Below the pieces are notes generated by a model. The model worked only from the letters and a program-made list of their open reading frames with translations. It did not search any database and had not been told where the DNA came from. From assembly GCA_902774815.1 (NCBI GenBank), contig CACYJV010000034.1, positions 1-39,276 of the forward strand: DNA of 39,276 bases, given 5' to 3'. This document shows positions 8,184 through 17,494 of this stretch, piece by piece. The position numbers and the translations under genes were made by a program. Source of the DNA: an uncultured Prevotellaceae bacterium (GTDB lineage: Bacteria; Bacteroidota; Bacteroidia; Bacteroidales; Bacteroidaceae). Every line of letters starts with the position of its first letter. The stretch's first letter is position 1.

Positions 8184-9152
8184 CTAATCGTTCACGTGGA
8201 GACTACGGAGACGAATATCGCCACGATAGGGGAGCATATAGCCTGTCTGGAAGATAATCATCTGACCGCGAGGACTCTCCAGGAAATGGGCAAATCCCCA
8301 AGGCAATCCACGACGTGGATCGGTGACAAGCGCATAGATGGTGCGAATGAGTGGATACTCTCGACTATAAATATAGTACTGGTCGGGCTTACGGCTGTTA
8401 CGTGGCGTGGCCTTGTCGAGCCTTGTAACCGACATAGTACGGATGTTTCTACCTTTTGCAACGCTGCTATCACCTCGCTGATCATCAAGCCAATTGCTGC
8501 CGATGATGCCGATGGCGCCAGGCGTCTTTTCTACGTAGTTGATGACTTCCTCACTGGTCTGCACAGCAGCCACATTGGGATTGCTGATGGGATTACCACC
8601 GAGGATAGAATCTTCAACAAAGTGGACGGCACTCGACTTGTTGTTGTCGAAGACCACTGTGATATCTCCCTTTTTCGAGCCGGGATAAAGGTCACTCCAC
8701 TTAGTGACATCACCTTTCAGGACACGGGTAATGTCGGCAACGGTGATGCAGGAGTCTGTGTTCTCCTTGTTCTGGATGAGTGCCAGTCCATCGAAACCTA
8801 AGATGATGGCCAATGGCGTGTAGCCCCTGTCAACGAGGCTCTGGCGTTCATCTTCCTTGAAATTGCGAGCAGTGATCATCAGATACACTTCGCTCTTGAG
8901 CAATTTGGTAATACCGTCGGACTCATTGGTGTAGATGGGCTTGAGTTCGGCGTTACCTTTGCACTGTATTTTCTCGAAGACTTCGCGTTCTTCTTCGATA
9001 ATGGGACTAAAACTTTCGTCAGAGGCGAAACTAATCACCCCTGACGAAGCTGTATCGGTACGCCCGCTTTTGGGCTTCTTGTCTGAGCAGGATGCCCAAA
9101 GCGCGGCGACCAGTGTTAATCCTACGAATGTGTAAGATAGGTTCTTGTTCAT
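8184..9152 (-). CDS. PstS-like substrate-binding lipoprotein in the TonB operon
   Basis: 322 residues. The signal peptide ends in a lipobox-like LWASC with cysteine 22. The body matches the PBP-like fold of phosphate-binding PstS proteins: ISFASDESFSPIIEEE near the N-terminus, GFDGLALIQN, ITRVLKGDVTKWSDL, FDNNKSSAVHFVEDSIL, and a C-terminal stretch with TDPRRGLPWGFAHFLESPRGQ. It starts 20 bases after tonB. No pstC, pstA or pstB follows, so import through a dedicated ABC permease is not supported here. It may act in phosphate sensing or as a ligand-binding accessory of the TonB system. The fold call is firm; ligand and role are inference. Confidence 0.85.
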   Translation of the reverse strand: MNKNLSYTFVGLTLVAALWASCSDKKPKSGRTDTASSGVISFASDESFSPIIEEEREVFEKIQCKGNAELKPIYTNESDGITKLLKSEVYLMITARNFKEDERQSLVDRGYTPLAIILGFDGLALIQNKENTDSCITVADITRVLKGDVTKWSDLYPGSKKGDITVVFDNNKSSAVHFVEDSILGGNPISNPNVAAVQTSEEVINYVEKTPGAIGIIGSNWLDDQRGDSSVAKGRNIRTMSVTRLDKATPRNSRKPDQYYIYSREYPLIRTIYALVTDPRRGLPWGFAHFLESPRGQMIIFQTGYMLPYRGDIRLRSLHVND

Positions 9153-9172
9153 TTTTGATGTTTGCTTTGCTA

Positions 9173-10006
9173 TTACTGCAGTCTGAACGAAACGGGCACG
9201 TTGTATTTCACACGTACAGCCGAACCATTCTGCTTACCAGGAATCCAGCGCGGCATCGACTTCACGACGCGGGCGGCTTCCTTGTCGAGCGACGGGTCAA
9301 CAGACTTGACGACCTTGACATCGGTGATAGAACCGTCCTTCTCGACGACGAACGATACAACCACACGACCCTGCACACCGTTCTCCTGTGCGACAACAGG
9401 ATACTTCACATTGTTGCTCAGATAGTCCATAAGGGCAGCCTGTCCACCGGGGAACGAAGGCATCTGCTCAACGACGTCGAAGACCTTGTTTTCGACCTCA
9501 GGTTTCGGCTCGGGCTGTGCCACGGCCTCTTTCAGTTTCAGCACCTCACCAGCTGCATCGTCATTACCCTTCACGTCGAGGGCACCGATGGCGGTCTTGG
9601 TATTCATAAGCTCGTCCTGAGTCTTGAGCTCGTCTTCAGGCTTCACCTCGTTATCCTTCTTAATGACAGGAGCGGTGAACTTCACTGAACTCTTGACGCG
9701 TTCAACGACCTTTTCGGGCTGCTGAATCTCAACTTTCTTCTGCTTAACCTCAGCCTTCTCTTTCGGTTTCTCCAGAGCGGAAAGTTCCTGGACGGTAGTC
9801 ACAGCCACTTTCTTGTTAGCCTCGGTAATCACATTATTGACCTTAACGGCAATGAATGCAAGTGCAGCCATAGCGAGCATGATGAGAATTGACTTCACAT
9901 TTCTGGAAGACGTTCCTTTGCGAAGCTTATAAGCTCCGTAGGCCTGGTTTCTTCCTTCAAAGATGAGGTCTACCCACTCATTGTTTACTAGATCTATTTT
10001 TGCCAT
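9173..10006 (-). CDS. tonB: Energy transducer TonB
   Basis: 277 residues. A short cytoplasmic start is followed by one membrane anchor (about 36-57, ILIMLAMAALAFIAVKV), then a Lys/Glu/Pro-rich linker (about 70-180) that would span the periplasm. The TonB C-terminal domain occupies about 190-277, with YPVVAQENGVQGRVVVSFVVE, VVKSVDPSLDKEAARVV, MPRWIPGKQNG and VPVSFRLQ, all standard for the family. TonB passes proton-motive energy from ExbB/ExbD to outer-membrane receptors such as SusC. It follows the second exbD after 38 bases and precedes the PstS-like gene by 20 bases, so the six genes form one unit. Confidence 0.93.
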   Translation of the reverse strand: MAKIDLVNNEWVDLIFEGRNQAYGAYKLRKGTSSRNVKSILIMLAMAALAFIAVKVNNVITEANKKVAVTTVQELSALEKPKEKAEVKQKKVEIQQPEKVVERVKSSVKFTAPVIKKDNEVKPEDELKTQDELMNTKTAIGALDVKGNDDAAGEVLKLKEAVAQPEPKPEVENKVFDVVEQMPSFPGGQAALMDYLSNNVKYPVVAQENGVQGRVVVSFVVEKDGSITDVKVVKSVDPSLDKEAARVVKSMPRWIPGKQNGSAVRVKYNVPVSFRLQ

Positions 10007-10044
10007 TTTCTTTTGCTATTAAAAGTTAGTAACTTGCAACCGAC

Positions 10045-10701
10045 TTACTGTACACCAGCGTCTTTGAGAAGTTTCTCATCGTCGGGATTGATATCGTCGA
10101 TCACATACTTACCAATGCTGCAAATCTGCATTTCATCGAGAGCTTTCACCACGTTTACATAAGCTGCCTCGTCAGTTGGTTTGATAATGACCGTCATGGT
10201 CTGGATCTTCTCGCCTGAACCGGTGATGTCACCAGCCTTGATCTTAGCCAACTCAATGTTGTAAAGTGAGTCATTCCACTGTGAGGGGTGAGCCAGACGC
10301 TTCTCGTCGAGCTTGGCCTTAGCCAGCATGACGTCGCGCACAGGCTGCGTGTTGTCCTCTGTAACGTGGGTAATCAGAACCTTACGGATGCCTTCCTTAC
10401 CCCAGTCTACCTTCTGCAGGCAAGTGGGATCGTCGTACTTGGGAAGACCTGCAACATAGTAGAGGTGGTCCTTATCGGCGGTGACATACATCGTGATGGT
10501 GTATGAAGCCTTGGTCACGGACTTGTCCTCATCGGTCATGTTCTGGTCCTTACTAGGCATCGTCAACTCCATAGTCTGCGGTTTAGCCAAAGTCGAGCAG
10601 AGCATGAAGAAGGTAATAAGAAGCATCATCATATCCACCATCGGCGTGAAGTCGACGCGGGTTTGCATCTTCTTTTGTTTACTTGCTTTCTGTTTTGCCA
10701 T
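10045..10701 (-). CDS. exbD: ExbD-family biopolymer transport protein (second copy)
   Basis: 218 residues. A basic cytoplasmic N-terminus is followed by one membrane segment, VDFTPMVDMMMLLITFFMLCS, with the conserved proton-channel aspartate at 23. The periplasmic part (about 45-218) is longer than in proteobacterial ExbD (about 140 residues in total), as is usual in Bacteroidetes. It starts only 3 bases after the preceding exbD stop codon, so the two are translationally linked and may form a mixed ExbD dimer in the ExbB pentamer. Confidence 0.92.
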   Translation of the reverse strand: MAKQKASKQKKMQTRVDFTPMVDMMMLLITFFMLCSTLAKPQTMELTMPSKDQNMTDEDKSVTKASYTITMYVTADKDHLYYVAGLPKYDDPTCLQKVDWGKEGIRKVLITHVTEDNTQPVRDVMLAKAKLDEKRLAHPSQWNDSLYNIELAKIKAGDITGSGEKIQTMTVIIKPTDEAAYVNVVKALDEMQICSIGKYVIDDINPDDEKLLKDAGVQ

Positions 10702-10704
10702 ACT

Positions 10705-11319
10705 TTAGTCCTCCTCAACTTTATATGAAGTGATCAGATAGTAACGGTTCTCGTTCATATCACGCAACTCGCCCATGATTTTCTTGATGACTTTGTAGGG
10801 AGTGTTCTGGTCGGCCTTGATGGCCACCTTAATCTCGTCGTTTGCACTACGAGCCTCTCTTACCCACATCTGGAATTCACTCTCACCACCATCAATACTA
10901 TCGAGCGGGATACCTCCCTGCTGCTTTATGGCGACATTTCTTGCATCGGGATCGAGCTTCAGATAAGCTTCCATCTTATCCATCGGCATGCCCCACATAC
11001 CATCCTCGAGGAACGCTGTACGCTGCATGGGGTCGATGGATACACCAAACTGACCTGCCATACCGAGCAACGCTGCCTGGGAGTGATTCTCATTATCCAT
11101 GCCCATATAGATATTGCCGATAGAATCGACCAATATATTGAGCACGTTAGTCTCTGGAACTTTGATCTCCGAGACAGACATAGGTGTGGTGACGGTTGTC
11201 GGCTCTTTCTTCATGAACGTAGAACTCATCATGAAGAAGGTCAACAGCAGCACCATCACGTCTGACATAGGAGTCATATCGATCCAGATGTCCGCTTTCT
11301 TAATTTTTACTTTACCCAT
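10705..11319 (-). CDS. exbD: ExbD-family biopolymer transport protein (first copy)
   Basis: 204 residues. IWIDMTPMSDVMVLLLTFFM is the single membrane helix, with the conserved aspartate at 20. The periplasmic domain (about 40-204) differs strongly from the second ExbD, so the pair is an old divergence rather than a recent duplication. The C-terminus includes ADQNTPYKVIKKIMGELRD, the usual periplasmic fold of the family. It follows exbB by 31 bases and precedes the second exbD by 3 bases. Confidence 0.92.
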   Translation of the reverse strand: MGKVKIKKADIWIDMTPMSDVMVLLLTFFMMSSTFMKKEPTTVTTPMSVSEIKVPETNVLNILVDSIGNIYMGMDNENHSQAALLGMAGQFGVSIDPMQRTAFLEDGMWGMPMDKMEAYLKLDPDARNVAIKQQGGIPLDSIDGGESEFQMWVREARSANDEIKVAIKADQNTPYKVIKKIMGELRDMNENRYYLITSYKVEED

Positions 11320-11350
11320 AATGATAAATGTTTTAAAGGGTTAGCAAAAA

Positions 11351-12184
11351 TTAAGCCTCTTCTGTGTGGTTTGCTTCGTAGGTCTGAGCGATTGAATAAC
11401 CAACCTCGTCGAGGGCGTATGTCAACTTGTCAATCTTGTTCGTGAAGTAGTTGTAAGCAACAACAGCCACCCACGATGTCAAGATACCAGAAGCCGTGTT
11501 AACCAGAGCCTCAGAGATACCTACTGACAGAGCGGCAGAGTCACCACCACCAGTTGCAGCCAGAGCAGCGAACGAACGAATCATACCTACCACAGTTCCG
11601 AACAGAGCGGTCAGCGTACCGAGAGTAACGATGGTACCAAGGATCGGCATGTTCATCTGCAGAGTCGGCATCTCGAGCTGAGTAGCTTCCTCGTGAGCCT
11701 GCTGGATCTTAGCGACCTTCTGAGCCTTCTTCATACCCGGAGTAGCTTCCATCTCCTTGTAAGCCTTCAGCGAAGCGCCAACAACGTTAGCGACAGTACC
11801 ACGCTGATCGTCGCAAAGCTTCTGAGCCTTAGCGAAGTCACCTTCCTTAAGAGCCTGCTTGATGTTAGCAACGAACTTGGGGAGCTTACCCTTACCGAAA
11901 GCAGTGCGGAGAGCGAGAGCACGCTCAACGCTGAGTGCGATAGCGGTGAAAAGCAGAGTGATAATCACAGGCACCACAATACCACCTTTGTAGATAGTAC
12001 CGAGCATGTTGGTAGGTTCGTTAGCGGTATCACCTTCCTTGAAGTTAGCGGGGTTACCGAGCACGAACATGTAGAAACATACTGCTGCGATGAAACAGAA
12101 AACGATAATCCAGATTGCGGCCTGGACACCCTGGAAGCCCTGAGATTTCTTCGGGGCTGCGGCTTTAGCTTGTGTAGTTGCCAT
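11351..12184 (-). CDS. exbB: MotA/TolQ/ExbB proton-channel protein
   Basis: 277 residues. Membrane helices lie at about 24-46 (AIWIIVFCFIAAVCFYMF), 70-92 (VVPVIITLLFTAIALSVE), 178-205 (MPILGTIVTLGTLTALFGTV) and 230-255 (ALVNTASGILTSWVAVVAYN). The conserved polar helix GTLTALFGTVVGMIRSF is clear. A cytoplasmic loop between the second and third helices includes KKAQKVAKIQQAHEEAT. The N-terminal extra helix is common in Bacteroidetes ExbB. It is the first gene of the operon and has a well-formed promoter 66 bases upstream. It would form the proton channel that powers TonB. Confidence 0.93.
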   Translation of the reverse strand: MATTQAKAAAPKKSQGFQGVQAAIWIIVFCFIAAVCFYMFVLGNPANFKEGDTANEPTNMLGTIYKGGIVVPVIITLLFTAIALSVERALALRTAFGKGKLPKFVANIKQALKEGDFAKAQKLCDDQRGTVANVVGASLKAYKEMEATPGMKKAQKVAKIQQAHEEATQLEMPTLQMNMPILGTIVTLGTLTALFGTVVGMIRSFAALAATGGGDSAALSVGISEALVNTASGILTSWVAVVAYNYFTNKIDKLTYALDEVGYSIAQTYEANHTEEA

Positions 12185-12249
12185 AATTTAATTTTAATTT
12201 TTTGGTTATTAAAAGAGTTTAAGTTGATAATAATCCTTATTTGAACACG

Positions 12250-12281
12250 CAAAGATAACAATTTATGAGAAAGTATCCCAA
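12250..12281 (-). promoter_or_regulatory. Promoter of the TonB operon
   Basis: On the minus strand TTGG (12281-12278) is followed after 20 bases by TATCTTTG (12257-12250), a good match to the Bacteroidetes consensus. The predicted leader to the exbB ATG is about 62 bases. Confidence 0.7.
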
Positions 12282-12325
12282 CGATTAAGAAGTTTTAACA
12301 AAGAAAAACTGCATTTTTCCTCGTT

Positions 12326-13531
12326 TTAGGCAAGTTTTGCCAATGCTTGGGCTATGCGTCGAAGTGCTTCACGAATGTTTTCATCGCTCGTAGCATAGCT
12401 CATTCTGAAGCAGTCGGGGTCGCCGAATGCATCACCGCCCACCGTTGCAACATGCGCTTCGGTAAGCAGATACATGGCAAGATCGTTGCTGTTGTTGATA
12501 GTGACGACTGAGTCGCCAGAAACGTAACGCTTTCCATAGAAACTGTTACACTTGGGGAACAGGTAGAAGGCTCCGTCAGGACGATTAACCTCCAGCCCCG
12601 GAATCTGGCTGGCCAGTTCGACGATGAGGTCGCGCCGACGTTCGAAGGCCTTACGCATCTGTTCGACGCAATCCTGCGATAGCGTGTAAGCAGCCTCAGC
12701 AGCCTTTTGGCTGACGGAACAGGGACCGCTGGTGTACTGTCCCTGCAACTTATTGCAACCTTTGACAATCCATTCAGGTGCAGCCATAAAACCGATGCGC
12801 CAGCCAGTCATGGCATAAGCTTTAGAAACGCCATTGATGACGATGGTGCGCTCCTTCATGCCAGGGAACTGTGCGATGCTTTCGTGGTGCCCTATATAAA
12901 TAATGTGTTCATAAATTTCATCTGCCAACACGTAGAGATCGTCGTGACGCAAGATGACCTCGGCCAATGCCTGTAGTTCGTCACGTGAATAGACGCTGCC
13001 TGTGGGATTGCTGGGCGAGCAAAGGATCAGCATGCGTGTCTGCGGGGTAATGGCTGCCTCCAGCTGTTCGGGTGTGATCTTGAAGTTTTGTTCAAATCCG
13101 GCAGGAACAATCACGGGCTTTCCGCCTGCCAAAAGGGCCATCTGCGGATAGCTAACCCAATAGGGAGCCGGGATGATGACCTCCTCTCCGTCGTCGACAA
13201 GTGCCATTATAGCATTGCAAACACATTGTTTGGCACCATTAGACACCAGGATTTCGTTGACTGTATAGTCGAGATGGTTCTCGTTTTTCAGCTTTTCCAC
13301 GATGGCACGTCGCAGGTCAGCATAGCCCGGAACAGGTGAGTAGCGCGACCAGTTGTCGTCGACGGCCTGCTTGGCAGCAGCCTTGATGTCGTCAGGAGTG
13401 TTGAAATCGGGTTCTCCCACGCTGAGGTTAATGACGTCGATGCCCTGTGCCTTCATCTCGGCACTTTTCTGCGACATCGCAAGCGTGGCAGACGTAGCCA
13501 GTCTGTTGAGTCGATTGGAGAGTTTTGCCAT
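12326..13531 (-). CDS. aspC: Class I PLP aminotransferase, probable aspartate aminotransferase
   Basis: 401 residues, cytoplasmic. Fold-type I PLP enzyme: LSVGEPDFNTP near residue 37, Tyr/Trp in PAPYWVSYPQ, asparagine 175 in SPSNPTGS, aspartate 204 in VLADEIYEHI, and the PLP lysine 237 in NGVSKAYAMTGWRIGF. The substrate-carboxylate arginine is in DCFRMSYA near the C-terminus. Length and motifs fit the AspC branch that makes aspartate from oxaloacetate and glutamate. Other amino-acid specificities of the same branch cannot be excluded. It lies 86 bases downstream of ribBA and has its own -7 element, so it may be expressed independently. Confidence 0.9.
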   Translation of the reverse strand: MAKLSNRLNRLATSATLAMSQKSAEMKAQGIDVINLSVGEPDFNTPDDIKAAAKQAVDDNWSRYSPVPGYADLRRAIVEKLKNENHLDYTVNEILVSNGAKQCVCNAIMALVDDGEEVIIPAPYWVSYPQMALLAGGKPVIVPAGFEQNFKITPEQLEAAITPQTRMLILCSPSNPTGSVYSRDELQALAEVILRHDDLYVLADEIYEHIIYIGHHESIAQFPGMKERTIVINGVSKAYAMTGWRIGFMAAPEWIVKGCNKLQGQYTSGPCSVSQKAAEAAYTLSQDCVEQMRKAFERRRDLIVELASQIPGLEVNRPDGAFYLFPKCNSFYGKRYVSGDSVVTINNSNDLAMYLLTEAHVATVGGDAFGDPDCFRMSYATSDENIREALRRIAQALAKLA

Positions 13532-13560
13532 AGTTCAGTTGTTTATTACTTTCGTGGCTG

Positions 13561-13568
13561 CAAAGTTA
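13561..13568 (-). promoter_or_regulatory. -7 element upstream of the aminotransferase gene
   Basis: TAACTTTG on the minus strand matches TAnnTTTG. The -33 region is only T-rich (TTTT at the right spacing). The predicted leader is about 26 bases. Confidence 0.5.
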
Positions 13569-13617
13569 CAAAAAAGCTTTGACAAACGAAAAGATTCTGT
13601 CTTCTTTTTACAAAAAC

Positions 13618-14838
13618 CTACTTCAGGTGCAACTCGTGCCCCATACGGTCCTGCTTGGTCTTGAGATAGCGGTAGTCGTAGGGTGTCGGAGTGATTTCGA
13701 TGGGCACATTCTCGACAATCTCCAGCCCATAAGCCTCCAGTCCGACGCGCTTTGTAGGGTTGTTTGTCATGAGTCGCATCTTGTGAACGCCAAGGTGGCG
13801 CAACATCTGGGCACCACAGCCATATTCGCGCTCATCGGGTTTGAAGCCCAGATGGACATTGGCCTCGACCGTATCCATACCCTCCTCCTGCAGGCGATAG
13901 GCTGCAATCTTGTTCATCAAGCCGATACCACGTCCTTCTTGCTGCATATATACGAGCACTCCCTTGCCCTCCTCCTCAATCATCTGCATGGCACGATGCA
14001 GCTGTTCACCGCAATCGCATCGCATGGAGCCCAGGATGTCGCCCGTAGCACATGAAGAATGTACGCGCACGAGGATGGGTTCGTCCTCCTGCCACTCGCC
14101 CTTAATCAAGGCAAAGTGCTCCAAGCCGTTGCTCTTCTGGCGGAAGGGGATCAGACGGAAATGCCCATACTGCGTAGGCATGTCGGCCTCGTTGCCTACC
14201 TCAATGAGTGACTCACGCTTCAGCCGATAGGCAATCATGTCACGGATTGAGATGATCTTCATACCCCACTCCGCTGCCAGGCGCTGAAGGTCCGGCAGAC
14301 GAGCCATCGTGCCGTCTTCGTTCATGATTTCCATGAGTGCGCCTGCCGGATAGAGCCCCGTCATGCGGCAGAGGTCGATGGCTGCCTCGGTGTGGCCAGA
14401 ACGACGCAACACGCCATTGTCCTGGGCGTAGAGCGGATTGATATGACCTGGACGGCCAAAGGTCTGCGGTGTGGAAGCAGGGTCGGCCAACGCGCGGATT
14501 GTCGCAGCTCTGTCGTGGGCAGAAACGCCTGTGGTGCAGCCTTCAAGTTTGTCGATGGTCACCGTGAAGGGTGTTCCCAGCACGGAGGTGTTGTCCTCCA
14601 CCTGATGCGGCAGGTCGAGTTCACGGCATCGTGACAACGTGATGGGCGCGCAGAGCACACCGCGGGCATTCTTCAGCATGAAGTTGACCATCTCTGGCGT
14701 AATCATTTCAGCGGCACAAATCAGGTCGCCCTCATTCTCGCGGTCCTCATCGTCGACGACAATGACAAACTTTCCTTGGCGGAAGTCCTCCAAGGCATCC
14801 TCAACAGGACTCAGGACAGATGATTGTTTTGTATCCAT
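13618..14838 (-). CDS. ribBA: Bifunctional riboflavin synthesis enzyme RibBA
   Basis: 406 residues with two domains. The N-terminal 3,4-dihydroxy-2-butanone-4-phosphate synthase (about 8-207) has [13 protein letters not shown] (acidic motif 29-38), GVLCAPI and [11 protein letters not shown] around His 149. The C-terminal GTP cyclohydrolase II (about 212-406) has [20 protein letters not shown] with zinc cysteines 263, 274 and 276, then QQEGRGIGL and [11 protein letters not shown]. Together they start both branches of riboflavin synthesis. It lies 30 bases after the LptF/LptG-family permease gene and is probably cotranscribed with it. No FMN riboswitch is possible in so short a gap. All catalytic motifs are present. 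Confidence 0.96.
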   Translation of the reverse strand: MDTKQSSVLSPVEDALEDFRQGKFVIVVDDEDRENEGDLICAAEMITPEMVNFMLKNARGVLCAPITLSRCRELDLPHQVEDNTSVLGTPFTVTIDKLEGCTTGVSAHDRAATIRALADPASTPQTFGRPGHINPLYAQDNGVLRRSGHTEAAIDLCRMTGLYPAGALMEIMNEDGTMARLPDLQRLAAEWGMKIISIRDMIAYRLKRESLIEVGNEADMPTQYGHFRLIPFRQKSNGLEHFALIKGEWQEDEPILVRVHSSCATGDILGSMRCDCGEQLHRAMQMIEEEGKGVLVYMQQEGRGIGLMNKIAAYRLQEEGMDTVEANVHLGFKPDEREYGCGAQMLRHLGVHKMRLMTNNPTKRVGLEAYGLEIVENVPIEITPTPYDYRYLKTKQDRMGHELHLK

Positions 14839-14868
14839 AGTTTTGATAACTCTTTTCTTTTCAACGGA

Positions 14869-16794
14869 TTATGCCGATGTTTCGGCCTTAGCAGAAGGTA
14901 CTATCTCGTCGATGCGAGCCACCATTCGACGGTTGGTTTCAGCTATGACGTGGAGGTCACGGTACAGTCTCAGGCGGAACTTCCACATGCGCAGGTAGAA
15001 AAAGATGCCCAAGGGAAGCACGATGGCAGCCACTATGTTCATCCACTTGCGCTCGAATGGTCGCGTGTGAGCCTTCACGGAGACGATGGGATAGTGGTTC
15101 AGTTCGGTAAGCACCACTTTGTCGCGCGTGTTCGACAGGTCGTCGATGACAGCCTCCATCTCCTCGCTGATACGTTCTATCTCGTGGTCAGGCTCGTAGC
15201 GGAAGAACACCTTCACAGGATTGGGCATGCTCACGAGACTATGCTCATGGGAATAGGCGGTGACCTCTTCGGTGATGCGGTTGAGCTCAACGGCATCTTT
15301 CCTATACTCGGGTTCGCTGATGACAACCTCCTTTCCAAAGACGTGACGCTTCTCGCGGAGCCCGAACAGTCGCATGAAGAACGAGCGATAGGCATCGAGA
15401 TTGAACACCACCGAGTCGTTATTGGCCTTGTAGGTGACGAAGATGGCAAGCGGAGTGAGCACGGCAGGAGCCAGTCCCTTGCCAAACCAAACAGCCCACA
15501 TGCCTCCCCTCGACATTCGGTAGCCTGTGTTATCCAGTATATAGTAGACGATGAACACAAGCACAGAGACAATGACGGGGATGCCAAGGCCACCTTTTCG
15601 GATGATGGCGCCCAGCGGTGCACCTATGAAGAAGAAGATGAGACACGACAAGGCCAGCGTGAACTTGTTGATAGCTTCAATATCGTGTTGACGAATAATA
15701 CGGTCGGCATCCTTCGTGATCATGGCTTGGAACTCCAATTCGCCCATCTGTGACTGCACCCTTGAGAGGGCTATGTTGAGCGACTGGCGCAGACGATCGT
15801 CCGAAAGATGGGCAAAGACGGTGTCGATGTTGACCTCAGGTGCTGCAGCCTTGCGGATAGCCACGAGCGAGTCGCGCGACGATACCTGCGGCATGGCGTA
15901 GTAGCGGTTCTGAGCCTGTTGGAAGTAAGCATGTCCCACGCTGTCGTATACCTGCGACAGAGAGTCCTTGTCGTGGAATATCTGCGACAGTCCCTTGCCA
16001 CGTGCATCGCTCGAGAACGAAGAGGCATCAGTCATGTTGAAATCGCCGTCGTAGTCGAGGACCAACCTCTTCGACACGAACGTCTGGCGTTGATAGGGCA
16101 CCGCGGCCGAGCCGCCCAGTTCCTGAGCCTGCATGTTCTCGAACCACTCACCACTCCATAGGCTCAGCAGAAGATGGTGCTTGTCGGCGGTAGACTGCAA
16201 CATTCCGGAGTCGGCAAGGATGATTTGCTGGTCTTCATAGCTACCCGTCATGCGATAGATCATGATGCCATAGAGCATACCTGTCTGCATGTCCTTGCGT
16301 TGCACGTAGATGTTGCTGCCGGGAATACCATCGTAGAAGATGCCTTCGGGGATTTCCAGTTCGGGACTCTTCTGCTTCATCGACACCAACAGTTGCGACA
16401 TTTTCAGGTTGGCTTGCGGTCCGATGTAGTTCTGGAAATAGAACGAGCCCAGGCAAACCAGCACCGAGATGACGATGAGCGAGCGGAATGCCTGCATGAG
16501 CGAGATGCCTGCGGCCTTAATAGCAGTGAGTTCACTGCTTTCACCGAGGTTTCCAAAGGTGATGAGCGACGAAAGCAGGATGGCCAAAGGCAACGCCTGC
16601 GGCACAAGCATCAGGCCCATGTACCAGAAAAACTGGGCCATGATCTCCAACGAGATGCCCTTTCCGATGAGCTCATCGACGAAACGCCACAGAAATTGCA
16701 TCATCAGCACAAACTGGCTGATGAGGAATGTGCCGAGAAACAGCAGCCCAAACTGCCGGGCTATGAATATGTCGAGTTTCTTGATTCTAAGCAT
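14869..16794 (-). CDS. LptF/LptG-family lipopolysaccharide export permease
   Basis: 641 residues from the ATG at 16794, which gives the typical start [15 protein letters not shown]. An upstream ATG at 16815 adds 7 residues and lies inside the predicted promoter. Three N-terminal helices (about 10-125), a large periplasmic beta domain (about 130-375), then three helices (about 380-470, including [20 protein letters not shown]) follow the YjgP/YjgQ plan. The extra C-terminal part (about 480-641), which is longer than the usual 360-residue LptF or LptG, contains one more helix ([18 protein letters not shown]). This longer form is common in Bacteroidales. It would extract LPS from the inner membrane with LptB. 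No second Lpt permease is encoded in this window. Confidence 0.9.
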   Translation of the reverse strand: MLRIKKLDIFIARQFGLLFLGTFLISQFVLMMQFLWRFVDELIGKGISLEIMAQFFWYMGLMLVPQALPLAILLSSLITFGNLGESSELTAIKAAGISLMQAFRSLIVISVLVCLGSFYFQNYIGPQANLKMSQLLVSMKQKSPELEIPEGIFYDGIPGSNIYVQRKDMQTGMLYGIMIYRMTGSYEDQQIILADSGMLQSTADKHHLLLSLWSGEWFENMQAQELGGSAAVPYQRQTFVSKRLVLDYDGDFNMTDASSFSSDARGKGLSQIFHDKDSLSQVYDSVGHAYFQQAQNRYYAMPQVSSRDSLVAIRKAAAPEVNIDTVFAHLSDDRLRQSLNIALSRVQSQMGELEFQAMITKDADRIIRQHDIEAINKFTLALSCLIFFFIGAPLGAIIRKGGLGIPVIVSVLVFIVYYILDNTGYRMSRGGMWAVWFGKGLAPAVLTPLAIFVTYKANNDSVVFNLDAYRSFFMRLFGLREKRHVFGKEVVISEPEYRKDAVELNRITEEVTAYSHEHSLVSMPNPVKVFFRYEPDHEIERISEEMEAVIDDLSNTRDKVVLTELNHYPIVSVKAHTRPFERKWMNIVAAIVLPLGIFFYLRMWKFRLRLYRDLHVIAETNRRMVARIDEIVPSAKAETSA

Positions 16795-16802
16795 TTGAAC
16801 GT

Positions 16803-16810
16803 GCAAAGAT
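16803..16810 (-). promoter_or_regulatory. -7 element almost at the permease start codon
   Basis: TATCTTTG on the minus strand ends 8 bases before the ATG at 16794. The -33 position is not TTTG, so the match is partial. If used, the leader would be only about 5 bases. Confidence 0.45.
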
Positions 16811-16877
16811 AGCACAAAAAAATCATATTCCTCCCTCCTTTTTCCTTTTTTAACGTGCGAGGGGAGGAAAAGAGGCG

Positions 16878-16933
16878 TTTAACATTTGTTTAACGATTTA
16901 ACGTCAACCGTTAAAATGAGACGATTATTTAAC
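16878..16933. repeat. Cluster of five TTTAAC/GTTAAA hexamers
   Basis: TTTAAC occurs at 16878, 16889, 16897 and 16928, and the inverse GTTAAA at 16910. The first two are 11 bp apart, one helical turn. TTTAACG at 16897 and CGTTAAA at 16909 form a 7-bp inverted repeat with a 5-base loop. It lies about 85-140 bases upstream of the permease gene. Confidence 0.6.
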
Positions 16934-17156
16934 ACTTCCCAAATGGTTTGTTTTGAAAGAAGCGGGCTTTGGAAATTGCAAAACAACGACTTGCGCCAGA
17001 CAAATGATGCACAAATCGCGCCAATTGTGCAAAGTTCATAGCGCAAAAAGGCCCAAAAGTCAACTTGAAGCGCTATTTTACCACCCCGTTAGCTACCATT
17101 TTGAAGGCCAAAAGCATCGCCAGCAATACGCTGCGGATGAACTTTTACACCTTTAG

Positions 17157-17332
17157 AGCATTGCCTTGAGACTTGCGAAGCAGTGCCCTGGAACCTGCAA
17201 AGCAATGCCTTAGAGCCCGCAAAGCAATGCTCTACACACTACAAACCAATGCTCCGCAGGAAACAAAGCAATGGGTCATAGAGCATAAAGCAATGCTTCG
17301 TATGGAATAAAACCATGTTTTCGTCAAAAATG
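17157..17332 (+). repeat. Array B: 8-unit degenerate tandem repeat, exact 22-bp period
   Basis: Units start at 17157, 17179, 17201, 17223, 17245, 17267, 17289 and 17311, every one 22 bp. The pattern is AGCAATGC, about 12 variable bases, then AA. The first unit has CATTG, the second CAGTG, five have CAATG and the last is decayed (CCATG). Head and tail match array A, 11 kb away, while the middle is variable. No ORF covers it. Confidence 0.88.
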
Positions 17333-17494
17333 GCTTTTCCTTTGGCTACAAGAAACGATTACAGAAAAGAAGCGAAAGGAATTGTTTTTATCAACCTACT
17401 GATTATCAACGAGTTATAAAAGAATAGCCATTTTAGCGTTTTCGGGCAGAAATCCACCTCGCTCTCGCCATGAGGAGAAAGCGTAAAACTAAGT

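Noticed and set aside
14839-14868. FMN riboswitch before ribBA
   Set aside because: The gap to the upstream permease gene is only 30 bases and shows no aptamer-like structure.
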